Of a stretch of 64,000 bases of DNA, positions 36,901 to 45,500 are shown in pieces. Below the pieces are notes generated by a model. The model was given only the letters and a program-made list of their open reading frames with translations. It did no database searches and was not told the DNA's origin. The translations under genes and the position numbers were made by a program. Location: positions 591,946 through 655,945 of the forward strand of contig CAVWAL010000005.1 of NCBI GenBank assembly GCA_963752935.1. Direction: 5' to 3'. The stretch is from RI-153 sp963752935 (GTDB taxonomy: Bacteria > Chloroflexota > Anaerolineae > Caldilineales > Caldilineaceae). Each line of letters begins with the position of its first letter. Position 1 is the first letter of the stretch.

Positions 36901-39900
36901 CAGCGGCAAGACGGGCAACCTGCTCGCCATGATCGATGCCGAAGGCAACACCATCCAATACGGGTATGACAGTGAGGGCCGGTTGACCAGCACCACCGAT
37001 CCGCGCGGATTTGTCACCAGCTACACGGCCTACGACATCTACGACAATGTGACCGAATACACCGATGCCGTGGGTAACACCTTTAGCAACCGCTATGACG
37101 CCCGCGGTCGCCTGCTCGAACGCCGGGACAGCTTCGGCCATCACGCCACCTATGCCTACGACGGCCTGGATCGGCGCATCCGTGAGTCTCATCTCGACGA
37201 TCTAGGCGATGGCGGTACGCCGCAGGCGACGATCTACCGCTACACGGCTAACGGCCAGCTCGCCAAGATCGTCACCGGTGTAGTCAACGAAGGTGAAGCG
37301 CTGCGTGGCCAGGGCCAGACCACCGAGTACGAGTACGATGATCTGGATCGGCTGGTGCAGGTCACCGACCGCGCTGTGCGCGACGCCGACGGCAACACTG
37401 TAGATCTAGTCACCACCTACGCCTACGACAGGATCAACAACCTGACCCAGGAGATCACTGCCCGCGGCATCACCCAGACCCACACCTATGACGGGCTGAA
37501 CCAACGGCTGGCCACCACTGTGCAAGGACCGGACGTGGCGACATCGCGACAGATGGCGAGCAACAGCTATGATGCGCTGGGCAACCTGCGCAGCAGCACC
37601 GATCTGCGCGGCAACACGACGACCTTCCTCTACGATGGTCTCTACCGCTTGGTCGAGCGCCAACTGCCCTTCAGCCATGAGTTCGACGATGTGCCCTTCA
37701 CACAGGCAAAGGTGATCTACACCTACGATCTGGCGGGGAACAAGTTGAGCGAGACTGATGCCAACGGCAACGTTACTCGCTACAGCTATGACAACGTCTA
37801 TCGGCTGAAGACGCAGACCAACGCCGCCGGTCAGATTTCGTCCTTTGTGTATGATAATTCGGGCAACCGTACCCAGAGCAAGAACGAGACCTCCGGCCTC
37901 AGCGTGGACACGACCTACGACGGCATCAACCGCCCGTTGGTTAGGACGGAAACGGTGCCCGGCGGTGGGGAAAATGGCGGTACGGCGAGCTACGTCACCA
38001 CTTATCAGTACATCGACAGCGACAACACAGTGGTCGTCACCAACCCGGTGGGCAGTAAGACCCGCACCGATCACGACGGGCTGGATCGCATCTACCGCAC
38101 CGTGATCGACGATGGCGAGCTCAACCTGATCACTGCCTATACCTTTGACGCCAGCGGCAACATCGTCACCATCCGCGACGCTCAGAACGGCGACGTCGAC
38201 GTGACCTACGAGTACGACGGCCTCAACCGCAAGATCCGGGCGACCTATGTGGCGGCCTCTGGCCTGGAAGGGCCGGTGACCGAGCGCTTCTACTACGACG
38301 CCGACGGCAACCTGATCCGCCGGATCAATGGCCGCGGTATCGAGTTCCGCTGGACTTTCGATGCCTTCAATCGCGAACGCACGGCGATCGTGGTCGAGTC
38401 GCTCACCAATGGCGGCGCGCCGCTGGTCATCTCTGAGAATGTCTACGTCGACACTCAGGACGCCCGCGGCTACTACTCGATCATCACCTACGACGCCAAC
38501 CGCAACGCCACGACCACCTACTTCGACGGCCTGGGCCGCCCGGTCGAGGTCGACGATCCCGAGAGCGATGGGCTGCTCATCGCCGAGTATGACGGCGTCA
38601 ACAAGCGCGCCGAGATCGACAAACTGGGCAATCGCTTTGCCTATACCTATGACAACCTGAACCGGCTGGTCAAAACCGAGGAATTCGACGCCCAGGGCGA
38701 CCCGCAGGGGACGATCTCCATGCAGTATCTGGACGTCGAACGGCAGACCATCAGCACCGACCGCCGCGGCATCGAGACCATCACCCAACAGGACGCCCTG
38801 GGCCGGGTGATCGAGATCCGCCGCCGCGGCCTCGACATGGCCGCCCACTACGGCGCTTCCGAGGTCCGGCTGGAGCGCTACGAGTACGATGGCGTCGGCA
38901 ACGTGATCCTCTACACCGACGCCAACGGCAACCGCGCCCGTTCGGTCTATGATGGCGCCAATCGCAAGACGCGCCATGTGGAAGGCTTCGAGACGGCCAT
39001 CGAGGCGACGACAACGTGGAGCTATGACAACGTGGGCAACATCCTCACAGTCAAGGATGGGCGCACACACGGCGGCGCCTACGACGTCCTCTACGCCTAT
39101 GACGCTCGCTACCGTCAGATCAGCTCCACCGACGCCGAGGGCAACGTCACCCGCTTTGCCTACGACGCCGACGATAACCTGATCCAGATGACCGAGCCGT
39201 TAGGCGCCAGGTACGCCACCAAGTATGTCTACGACGAACTGGGCGAACTACTCGCCGTGGACGAGACCCTGCGCAGCGTGGACGGCGTCACCGCCAACAT
39301 GACCCGCTACTTCTACGACGGCAACCGCAACAAGATCGCCCAACAGGACGCCAACGGTGGTTTGACGACCTTCAAGTACGACGCGCTCAACCGCCAGACC
39401 GACGTCTATCAGCACACGGCGTCGGGCAACCTCAACGCCACCACGGCCCGCGGCAGCGATCCCAAGGGAAGCGCCTTCTACGGTGCAGCAGGCGGCGACG
39501 AACTCACAGCACTGCACTGGCAGTACGGCTACGACGGCAACGACAACCTCACCTTTACCGAGGATCCGGCAGGTCAGCAAGTCGTCACCACCTACGATCA
39601 TCTGGGCCGGATGCAGATCAAGAGCTACAACAGCCCGGCGCAGGCCAATCTGGACTTCCAGATGGTCTCGGTGGCCTACACCTACGATGCCAACGGCAAC
39701 ATCCTGACCACCACCGAGCGCAAGACGTTGAACAGCGCCACGGTGAGCGAACGCACGACCTTCGCCTATGATCCGCTGGATCGGGTGCAGACGATGACGC
39801 GGCTCGATCATGATGGCCTCGGCAAGACTATCGAGTACAACTACGACCGCCTGGGCAACCGCACCGAGATCAAGGATGCCGATGGGGTCGCCACCACCTA

Positions 39901-42301
39901 TACCTATGATGAGCGCAACCGGCTGGAGACCGTCACCACCGAAGCGGGCGTCACCACCTATAGTTGGTGGCCCGACAGCCTGCTACGCGCGGTGACCTAC
40001 CCGAACGCCACGATACAGGATCGCGGCATGGCCGACGCCTACGACCGCGCCGACCGCATCCGCAAGATCGAGAACAAGCGCACCGGTCCTGCTGCCGCGG
40101 CCTACTCCAGCTATGCCTATACCTACGACGCCAACGGCAATCGCCTCTCGCAGGTGGAATTCCAGGCGGCGCTGAGCGGCAGCCAGACAATGACCGTCAC
40201 CTATGGCTATGACTACCGCAATCAGTTGCGCCAGGTGGATTACGGCAACGGCCGCGCGATGGTCTACACCTATGACAACGTGGGCAACCGGCTGACTGAA
40301 ATCGGCGTGGATGCACTCAACGGCCAGACGGTCAACCGCACCTATCGCTACCAACAGGTGGCCGGGCTGGAGAATGTCACCTATGACGGCGTCAACGCCC
40401 TGACCCAGATTGTGGACAACGTAACCCCAACCCAGACTGTGACCTATGAGTACGACGCCAATCTCAACCAGACGGCTCGGGTGCAGAATGGCGCCCGCAC
40501 GACCTACGTCTACGACATCCGCGACCGTATGGTGGCCGCCGTCGTCGCTGGGACAACAACCCGCTTCGACTACAACGATGATGGGCTGCGCATCAAGAAG
40601 ATCGGCGGCGGCAACGAGACCCGCTATCTCTACGACGACACCGCCGTGTTGATGGAGTACAACGCCGCCGGGCAGACGGGCCACAAGTACAACTATGGCT
40701 ACAACCTGCTCTCGCTCACCGCGGTGGACGGTGCGACCCGCGACAACCAGTTCTATCTGCTCGATGCGTTGGGCAGCACCGCCAACCTGGCCGACGCCGC
40801 CGGCGATCTCGTACAGAGCTACCGCTACGACGCCTGGGGACGTATTCTGGCGCAGGTGGGCAGCAGTAGCAACGCCCGCCAATACACCGGTCACTATCGC
40901 GACGTCGAGACCGGGCTGGATTACTTCGGCGCTCGCTACTATGACAGCGAGATTGGCCGCTTCCTGGCGCAGGATGCCTATCTGGGGCAGGCGAATACGC
41001 CGCCCAGCCTGCATCGCTATCTCTACGCCTACGCCAATCCGCTGCGCTACGTGGATCTCGCCGGCTTCTCGTCTGAGGAAGTCAACAACGGCTTCGTCAC
41101 CGAGGCCAGCGAAAGCGGCAACGTGGTGACCATAAGCCGGGGCGGCTGGTCCTCGACGACGGCGACCGGGCCGATTGCGGCGGGTGGCCTGGCCAAGTGG
41201 ATCAACGGCGAAAGCAAGAGCACTGCCGGTGAAATGCCCATGCCCGAGTACAACGGGCCTCTGGGGTGGACGGCCGGCGACATTGCTCGCCGCGTGGAAC
41301 GCTGGCACGAACGCCGGATGCAGGAACTCGATGCCTGGGTTGAGGAAGATCCCAGCGACTTGAAATCCTTCTGGGCTGCACTCTCATCGGTGCCGTCGAA
41401 TCTGCTGGCCGGGCTGGTCGATCCGCTCAAGCTGGGTGAAGGCGCGGCCGAAGGCAGCGTGGGCGGTGTTGTCACCGATGCCCTGCGCGCCATAGACATC
41501 GTCACCACCGTCACGGGTGCCTTCGGCGTGCTCAAGTCTATGCGTGAACCGGCGATCAAGTCGATCAAGAAGGCAGGGCGCTTCTTCTTCCCGCAGTCGC
41601 TGGCGAACGAAGCCGAAGAACAGGCCATTAAGGAAGTGTTGGGCAACCGCTTCGAGATGGGCATTCGCGCCGTCGATCCCTTCACCGGGGCAGGCTCACG
41701 GCGGGCAGCTCGCCAGGGGATCACACCCAAGCCGCTGGTCCTCAAGGCCAAGTCCGACATCTATGGCATTGCCACCGCCGAAGAGTTTATCCCTGGTCTG
41801 GGCAAGGTGAAGGGCGTCTACCGCAGCGACAACGACATCGCCTGGATCTTCGACAAGAAGCGCAACCGCTTCCTCACCGACACCGAGGTGATGGATGAGA
41901 TCGTCAAGCCGCTGAATCGCAGATTGGGACCAGAGAACAAGTTCATGCACGGATCGCACTTTACGGCCTACTCTGGCGTCGATCCCAGCGCGCCGACCCT
42001 GTACCAGAACTTCGCACCGAAGCACACCTGGCGCGCATGGAACGGCCAACATCCGAGCGGTCCACTCAACTGGGAACAGTACGGCAAACTGCCCGGCAAC
42101 CCCGGCCCCGTGGCTGTTTACAGTGGACGCGGTCTCAGCGAAGTGATGAGCCTGCGCAAGGTTAAGGCCTTTGCCCTGGAGAAGGGCCTGCCCTGGCATC
42201 CCGCCTGGGACAAATCCCAGGCCATCTGGCAAGAGACCCTGCGCGAAACGCTCAAGACCGGCGCTCGCAGCGGCGCGCTGCGCATGATGTATCAGGATTA
42301 G
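27956..42301 (+). CDS. Giant secreted Rhs/YD-repeat protein with a candidate toxin domain
   Basis: This 4781-residue protein starts at ATG 27956 after AAAGGAA, with a signal peptide at residues 1-30 followed by ARLFLPVVQG. In order it has two Thr/Pro-rich linkers (about 225-290 and 370-544), a cadherin-like Ig domain (546-640, APVANNDAYATQQDT), a carboxypeptidase-regulatory domain (652-735), several beta domains, an SbsA-like Ig domain (1232-1335), a propeller-like region (1825-2280), and a DUF6531-type Rhs entry (about 2486, VDLFDGHLTHATQDLRIPGR). Many YD repeats (about 2700-4310) lead to the Rhs core ending LDYFGARYYDSEIGRFLAQD. The last about 410 residues are a variable tip, probably the toxin. 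Its motifs recall bacterial nucleotidyl-cyclase toxins only weakly. The YD shell should encapsulate the tip. No immunity gene follows. Confidence 0.88.
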   Translation: MQRTLRKVLSILLCLSYLLNLLPPPLASAQPLRQDQPGETTARLFLPVVQGGSGTATGVGTPNTNSRALCSLYPIALPAALVAETSPGSTIGNLSIGVGPGNFGWLSWDGSNSVSSLVASLTPPGNSQNYINPTNAGDRILSIGDPVRGRPGVANSSSLRTALGKLREDDFLVPLWNQTSGQGNGLTYQVAGFARVELESFNLSGNDRISVRFLGYAACDGSDITPTPTKTPTKTPTRQVTATMTATATKTPTRTPTSSATATSTPTSTGTATLPVRPVLECVVMNGSQSYTAYFGYLNENAFSVTIPIGSQNRFTPAPENRGQPTVFAPGRTPFYPNAAFSVNFDGSNLVWTLQGRTSTASANSTRCAQQTTPTPTATATATETPTATATATSTAEEPTATPTNTPTETPVATATETPTPTATATATETPTATATATSTAEEPTATPTDTPTETPVATATETPTPTATATATETPTATATATSTAEEPTATPTDTPTETPVATATETPTPTATATATETPTATATATETNTPTATPTNTATVQPNRAPVANNDAYATQQDTTLTIGAATGLLANDSDPDLDPIQAVLVATPTNGTLTLSPNGAFTYQPAPGFSGLDSFTYRAGDGQLTSNIATVGLIVRTANAEPETPSGRGVIAGEVYNAGNGLPLPGATVEFLSLDGQTLDPIVTANSNAGGRFRLVSDPGVVRLRVSLTGYTAVERTVTVVGGQIVSPIDVRLTALAVGTNLPSLLGGAVTSPGDQATLTIPAFGLIDDTTVSLTDVSGQGTAAILPIGWSPVAVVEIGPANIAFDPAATLAISLTAPLPANATVIVAQLTNGVWISTGNAVIGGDGASISTDVTQSGQVVFLLPDAVNGPALPAAGEPVTSAQPIDPPTAITAAILPSAQVLFARTETSTEAAVQVTAPTPLQSGLAVRMNLTEAYDFLADTHLYPPPTAQDLILYAYPADSGARTLRADFPVSASRTFDPYALELGLISLAAQWPVENNSYGIVFTSNGGTVTANGGASVTIPAGALNTDIPVSLTALGPSEINMALPTTLVPLGMVSLDLQGATLNAPVALSIPAPVDVSTTDQILVAELVEANGISQLALVALAALQDGYLVAQTDPLGDGSLTLPGVRNGGRYLFVRSTVDLGYVSGQARDTGNQVLASALLSSDNFPVIALSGADGGYVLAAPVGAVTVRAVDPNTQDELSQSGALAAKNEVITIDLSLTPTPPRIVAASPISGALSVPLTSTVSVIFSEPVNAANIGNGVMSLVTRSGAVNGSVTLSPNGRVLRFWPAAPLTSETVYTLTVANTIVDLTGNPLAHSYVSAFTTVDRTPPQLSGVIAATIPNAQGLSEVTGSQGTVDPTWLVQVFNKTRNATTNVTPDPALGSFSALVPASVADKLEIVLRDDAGNITRIPVPPFQGEDGSVVIGVEGGTVTGAGGVFAQIDPGSLPDGSIVKVAAVTDAADLPLPLPVSDNVTDTVTITDSTFFMGFVGGVKLDLNGATPQKYIDIAFPAPAGATADDQILVAQAITLPNGTQAWTLVDRASFDPATNTYRTASPPFPGALATASYAFLKPTELLFPGANGELDTMPLRPTSDDVIQTRMVNGQEASVIAPGTDGILQTRPLPGTDDEVVTDCVSYVSMSYSLGLDIFMIAAGNPFAYPSTGYSKVTIVGFCNQPLNIQVIDANTNQVAFTVTEVAPSLRNTILTPPTFITDDTTPPRVVGTLLPTQLYDDQQEVLIRFSEPIDIPSAKANIKVKDSAGNPVGGAVDVLYENEVALFRPNVAFRLGEKYTVEVTGTRDFASNLVEIESEITFKRAEPRSLGGLVNTPLGEMLKRCISPENCTQGGQGIAAFGNILFVANGIQRTDETYATPSNPTRLLVVDMNNPAAPKVIGWNQTYMQSPRGVAILPDISFSYKTAAGQDKRFAGDLLLVVGGTLHYFDSKLEVYDVTACLNRQDGIPGGEFENCMQDELFLPPYAAADAVGPLVAMKFLATAIGDLPRVGVPPDPGLARQVVAIHNRLTATANGQLVREDQAIAYVNVVPLGLVAVDVVAAVRTYMKNYEVTNPEPDRWAIDGLFRGSFTGIGLVKNILAAAEEPNSANPRLRILNANMVSLQEIFLPRAFRVAVGNSLIFDVDQDGNVGHAEDIDDDNGDNRADASDRSSIDETFDLAVVAGGGQRALYVIDLSHQTALDHNAPLTASDVQSVDQRAVSIIPLPASAFNVCVDSRGKLAYVDMPGRGLGVVDLSHLLGVIRGELNGRALIDSNNDGQDDRLLYVYQPEGYFLQSGTDPTQYLNGLDCEAMNWEIDDPAQLYGTPLPGTVYLNWDRTGPETLGLFSLAVTEPIFINDDVDVVNDVTCEPKPEERQIQFSLSHPATVTVKIDDVIIKLDGVDLRTGLEHNYSGETEVKEIPYASGVFTLPIPLKTMDRFGEYELAVEAVYMKADPTVVGSVDVSKTVTGTIIYDLLNPATLPIGHTMVEGVDLFDGHLTHATQDLRIPGRGLSIELNRSYSSAGTDSGGVFGAGWNHNLSVRLIRDNCNRLVVIGGEGTGNSFSNPAPDAAKSILYSSSRFQVANDARFYTPQIGYHSTLIEDPDDVDPEKNPSTFDFFTKSMVRYHFELERDLPGEVYTLRFMEDPNGNRLTFDYKDGDSDASTLDTVTDEAGRKLKLTYKEIYHRQRIVKAEAILVEGSIDAAELNIEIEYSYDEFGNLISVTRKSPYAGFGYNDERSEAYKYSTENLTNPNEDAPDRHNLIKYTDPAGHVTEYVYYGENDAIPGWTDQPSRDQEFIVEKYEYIKEIRKPENVVVAFSYDLSTGKRWVEDPREEIGATIYTLDGYGAATRIEEPIDGSQFKVTQTVWCTVDTSAPECNGQKSAQPVKMIDALGRTHIYQYDAQGSRIEERIDFSTISDGSLRPVLDAQGQQVNEIVTRSTFDPLFSHITSQTDAEGNTTWYCFDSPSAPPSGSPCQPTSGKTGNLLAMIDAEGNTIQYGYDSEGRLTSTTDPRGFVTSYTAYDIYDNVTEYTDAVGNTFSNRYDARGRLLERRDSFGHHATYAYDGLDRRIRESHLDDLGDGGTPQATIYRYTANGQLAKIVTGVVNEGEALRGQGQTTEYEYDDLDRLVQVTDRAVRDADGNTVDLVTTYAYDRINNLTQEITARGITQTHTYDGLNQRLATTVQGPDVATSRQMASNSYDALGNLRSSTDLRGNTTTFLYDGLYRLVERQLPFSHEFDDVPFTQAKVIYTYDLAGNKLSETDANGNVTRYSYDNVYRLKTQTNAAGQISSFVYDNSGNRTQSKNETSGLSVDTTYDGINRPLVRTETVPGGGENGGTASYVTTYQYIDSDNTVVVTNPVGSKTRTDHDGLDRIYRTVIDDGELNLITAYTFDASGNIVTIRDAQNGDVDVTYEYDGLNRKIRATYVAASGLEGPVTERFYYDADGNLIRRINGRGIEFRWTFDAFNRERTAIVVESLTNGGAPLVISENVYVDTQDARGYYSIITYDANRNATTTYFDGLGRPVEVDDPESDGLLIAEYDGVNKRAEIDKLGNRFAYTYDNLNRLVKTEEFDAQGDPQGTISMQYLDVERQTISTDRRGIETITQQDALGRVIEIRRRGLDMAAHYGASEVRLERYEYDGVGNVILYTDANGNRARSVYDGANRKTRHVEGFETAIEATTTWSYDNVGNILTVKDGRTHGGAYDVLYAYDARYRQISSTDAEGNVTRFAYDADDNLIQMTEPLGARYATKYVYDELGELLAVDETLRSVDGVTANMTRYFYDGNRNKIAQQDANGGLTTFKYDALNRQTDVYQHTASGNLNATTARGSDPKGSAFYGAAGGDELTALHWQYGYDGNDNLTFTEDPAGQQVVTTYDHLGRMQIKSYNSPAQANLDFQMVSVAYTYDANGNILTTTERKTLNSATVSERTTFAYDPLDRVQTMTRLDHDGLGKTIEYNYDRLGNRTEIKDADGVATTYTYDERNRLETVTTEAGVTTYSWWPDSLLRAVTYPNATIQDRGMADAYDRADRIRKIENKRTGPAAAAYSSYAYTYDANGNRLSQVEFQAALSGSQTMTVTYGYDYRNQLRQVDYGNGRAMVYTYDNVGNRLTEIGVDALNGQTVNRTYRYQQVAGLENVTYDGVNALTQIVDNVTPTQTVTYEYDANLNQTARVQNGARTTYVYDIRDRMVAAVVAGTTTRFDYNDDGLRIKKIGGGNETRYLYDDTAVLMEYNAAGQTGHKYNYGYNLLSLTAVDGATRDNQFYLLDALGSTANLADAAGDLVQSYRYDAWGRILAQVGSSSNARQYTGHYRDVETGLDYFGARYYDSEIGRFLAQDAYLGQANTPPSLHRYLYAYANPLRYVDLAGFSSEEVNNGFVTEASESGNVVTISRGGWSSTTATGPIAAGGLAKWINGESKSTAGEMPMPEYNGPLGWTAGDIARRVERWHERRMQELDAWVEEDPSDLKSFWAALSSVPSNLLAGLVDPLKLGEGAAEGSVGGVVTDALRAIDIVTTVTGAFGVLKSMREPAIKSIKKAGRFFFPQSLANEAEEQAIKEVLGNRFEMGIRAVDPFTGAGSRRAARQGITPKPLVLKAKSDIYGIATAEEFIPGLGKVKGVYRSDNDIAWIFDKKRNRFLTDTEVMDEIVKPLNRRLGPENKFMHGSHFTAYSGVDPSAPTLYQNFAPKHTWRAWNGQHPSGPLNWEQYGKLPGNPGPVAVYSGRGLSEVMSLRKVKAFALEKGLPWHPAWDKSQAIWQETLRETLKTGARSGALRMMYQD
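29072..29560 (+). repeat. 135-bp tandem repeat coding for a Thr/Pro/Ala linker
   Basis: Units start at 29072, 29207, 29342 and 29477 (the last partial). Each codes 45 residues of the type TPTATATATETPTATATA plus STAEEPTATPT. Units are nearly identical at the DNA level, so copy number should vary easily. Confidence 0.9.
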
Positions 42302-42313
42302 TCAGCGTAGGGG

Positions 42314-42350
42314 GTAGTGCGTAGTCCGCAAACCACGGACTACGCACTAC
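42314..42350. repeat. Perfect 15-bp hairpin between the giant genes
   Basis: GTAGTGCGTAGTCCG (42314-42328) and its complement (42336-42350) enclose a 7-base loop, 13 bases after the Rhs stop. There is no T tract. It may act as a weak terminator or be a dispersed palindrome. Confidence 0.75.
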
Positions 42351-42373
42351 GACCCTCAAAATTCGTTTCGCTT

Positions 42374-42417
42374 CAAACGCCTATTAAACGCCTGGCAAAC
42401 GCCGCGGATCGTAGACT
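42374..42417 (+). promoter_or_regulatory. Triple heptamer activator site and promoter, copy C
   Basis: CAAACGC (42374-42380), TAAACGC (42385-42391) and CAAACGC (42396-42402) are spaced exactly 11 bases. The -10 TAGACT lies at 42412-42417, again 9 bases after the last repeat. The leader to ATG 42530 is about 105 bases. Confidence 0.77.
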
Positions 42418-42529
42418 GGGAGAAGAGAAGGCACAGGGCAAACGCAGCATGTGCTAAGTCACCTAATCGATAATCTCTAATCCCTTCTCCCTAACCGGTC
42501 TCTTACGCACCCCATAGGACTGCCGAACG

Positions 42530-45500
42530 ATGACAACTCAAACGCGAACGCTCTACACCAAGACAGTGACCTTCGTTCTGCTGCTCTGCATTCTGTGGAC
42601 GACGCTGGCCGGGGCTCTTTCTGCCCAGGCCCAGGAGCCACAGCCGCCTGTGGCCGAGGGCGAAGTCCGCTTTGTCGGGTTGACCATCAGCCCCAGCCCG
42701 GCGACGCTGGTGGTGCCGAAGAACACCGGCACTATTGTCACGCCCCTCCTTGTGCGCTCGGATGGCATCACCGGCACGCTGCCCGCGCTGCCCGCGGAAA
42801 GCGTCTTCCTTGCCGAGTTGCGCGGACCGGCCTTCGGCACACCGATCCCTGTGAGCGCACCGCTCAACGGATCGTTCACCATTCCGCCGCTGGCTCTGGC
42901 CGGCAACTACACGCTGGAAAACATTCGCCTCATGCACGACGGCGATGTGTTGATCCAGGCTGACCCGGCAATTGTGCCCATCGAGGTGATCGAACGGGTG
43001 CTCGAGACGCAGGTGACTGTGCGCCCTCTCACTGCCGAGGAGATCAACGCGAAGGGCATCTACATCGATCAGAACAACTTCCAGGTGGTCAACTTCACCG
43101 TTGCCTTCGGCCTGGAAAATGAGACCATCGACATTGAGTTCCCCGTGTTGATGCCGCGCCGCGATACCTTGGGTGTGCCAGGCGTTCCGCTTTCGCCCAT
43201 GCCGAGCGTCTCGATTGGCATGGAACCGCCGCGCGCGCCGCTGCCCCAGTTGGAGACGGCGTTGAAGACGCCCAACATCGAACTCACCGGCTTTGGCCTC
43301 AGCGTTCCCGAGGATCAGGAACCGGCCAAGTTTAACCTGCCGCCCATCCCCGGCGTGGTCATCATCCCCGGCAACATTGGCTACCTCAACCAATTCTTCA
43401 GCGTCATGGTGAAGGTCTCTAATGCCGCGCCGGGCTATGCCGACCTCGTGGTCAAGGATCTCACCGCCGAGATCATCCTGCCGAACGGCGTGGACAACGT
43501 GCAGGGCACCAGCGATGATCCGTTGCGCATGGCCCGGCTAGGAACCCCGCCGGTGGATCAGGCCAAGATCCAGCCGGTGGTGCGCGCCGGCGCAGACGGT
43601 CAACTGGGCACCGCCGATGACATCATCGAGCTGGCCCCGCAGACCAACGGCGATGCCGAATTCCTGGTGGAAGGTGTGCGCGAAGGTGTGCACAAACTCA
43701 ATTTCAAGATCAAAGGAACACTGTACGGCCTGCCCAGCGGTCCCCTGCCCCTGGAAGGCGTCGCCGTCGGCATGGTAGAAGTGCGCAACCCGCGCTTCGC
43801 CCTCACCATCCTCCACCCCGAGGTGGTGACCGCGGGCGAGCAGTACGATTTCATGGTAACCGTTTCCAACATTTCCGAGACACCGGCCAACTTTGTCTCG
43901 TTGAGCCTGCTGCCGCGCAGCATCAGCGGCGCCATCCTGGAATCGTCCTCGACGGTGCAGATCAACACCATCGAGCCGGGCGATTCAGCCACCGCCACCT
44001 TCAAACTGCGTTCGGAAAAGACCGGCGCCGTCACCTCCAATTCGATTGCGGCGGACGGCATCCCCGGCAAGTTTGAGTTTTACACGGCCGTGGGCGAATT
44101 GGGCATCCCCATGTCGCCCAACGTGCTCTCGCTGCCCAAGGAAGCCAGGCATCTGCCCGCCGATCTCTACCAGGTGGGCATTGGGCTATTGGGGCAGGCG
44201 TACGCCGTGGCGACCGCACCCTTTCCACCCAAAGGATTGCTGCCGATGGGGCGCACCATCGTCTACGAGCGCGCCACCGATCTATCGGCGGCGGGCCAGC
44301 GTGTGGAAATGGAAGAAGCTCTCTCCTCGGCGGCGCGTGACATTGCCCTGGATTTCCTGGGCAACAACTTCACCCGCATCGACGCTCAGTACGCCGCGCA
44401 AGGCTTTGCCCGCATCAAACAGGTCAAGGACGACTACCGCGGCTTCGATGAACTCTTGCGCAAGTCGCGGCGCGGTGCGGAATTTATGCGCCTTTTGGGC
44501 GACATCTTCGGAGACGCTGTCGAAACGGACGGCTTGCTGGAATTTCAAAAGGATTTCGCCGAAGCCGCTGCCTCACGGCCTGGCCATCTCTCGGTGGTCG
44601 TCGGCAACGACAACGGTCCTGCGCCGGTTGTCCTTTCGGTGACCGATGCCTTTGGCAAGCGGCTGGGGATGACATCGGCGATGACCCAGACGCTGCGCGA
44701 GATCCCCTATGGCAACTTCTACAATTTGATCGACGCCAACCCGCAGCACAGCCAGATGGCGCTGGTGGGTGTGCCGCAGAACGGCCAATATGTGATCGAC
44801 GTACTCGGCACAGCGGACGGCGTCTTCGATCTCGGCGTCGTCCTACCTGACGGCGGCGGACTGCGGCGCGTGACGTTTGAGAATGTCGGCATCAGCGCGG
44901 GCGGCAAAGTGACGCTGGTGGTCAACCTTGGCGGCAACAACAGCTTCCAACTCAGCGTGGACAACAACGGCGACGGCGAACCCGATGCGCCGGTGGCGGC
45001 GACGCTCAACGAAGCCGTCGTTGACCGTGGGCCGCAGGTGATCAGCGCCACGTCGATCTTCATCCCCAACCCGCGCCAGCATTTCAGCAAATATGGCGTT
45101 GTTATGGCCGTCCTCTTCAGCGAAGAGGTGGACATCAACTCGGTACAGCACAACCTGGAAAGCAACCAGATCACCAAGTACGCCGTGGGCGATAACCAGG
45201 TCCTCGGCGTCTATCTGCAACCGCGAGGGCGGGTTGCTACCCTGTCGCTGCGCGATGGCATCGGTCCCTTTGTCCCGCGCTCGATCACAGTCAAGGAGAT
45301 TGCCGATATCAAGGGCAACACGATGGCGCCCAGCAGCGCCACCGTGCCCATCCGCACTCAAAAGATGACGGCGGAAGGGTTGAAGCCGATTGTGTTGGGC
45401 GACGCAGGTCAGGTCAGCGGCACGATCCGCCGCGCCGATGGTACGCCGGTGGCCAATGCGCGGCTCTACATGTCCCAGGTCGAGTACGATCTGCTGGATG

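Noticed and set aside
35474..39070. Two minus-strand open frames of more than 550 codons opposite the YD repeats
   Set aside because: They are shadows of the Rhs coding strand, rich in Val/Gly/Asp/Arg without motif structure.
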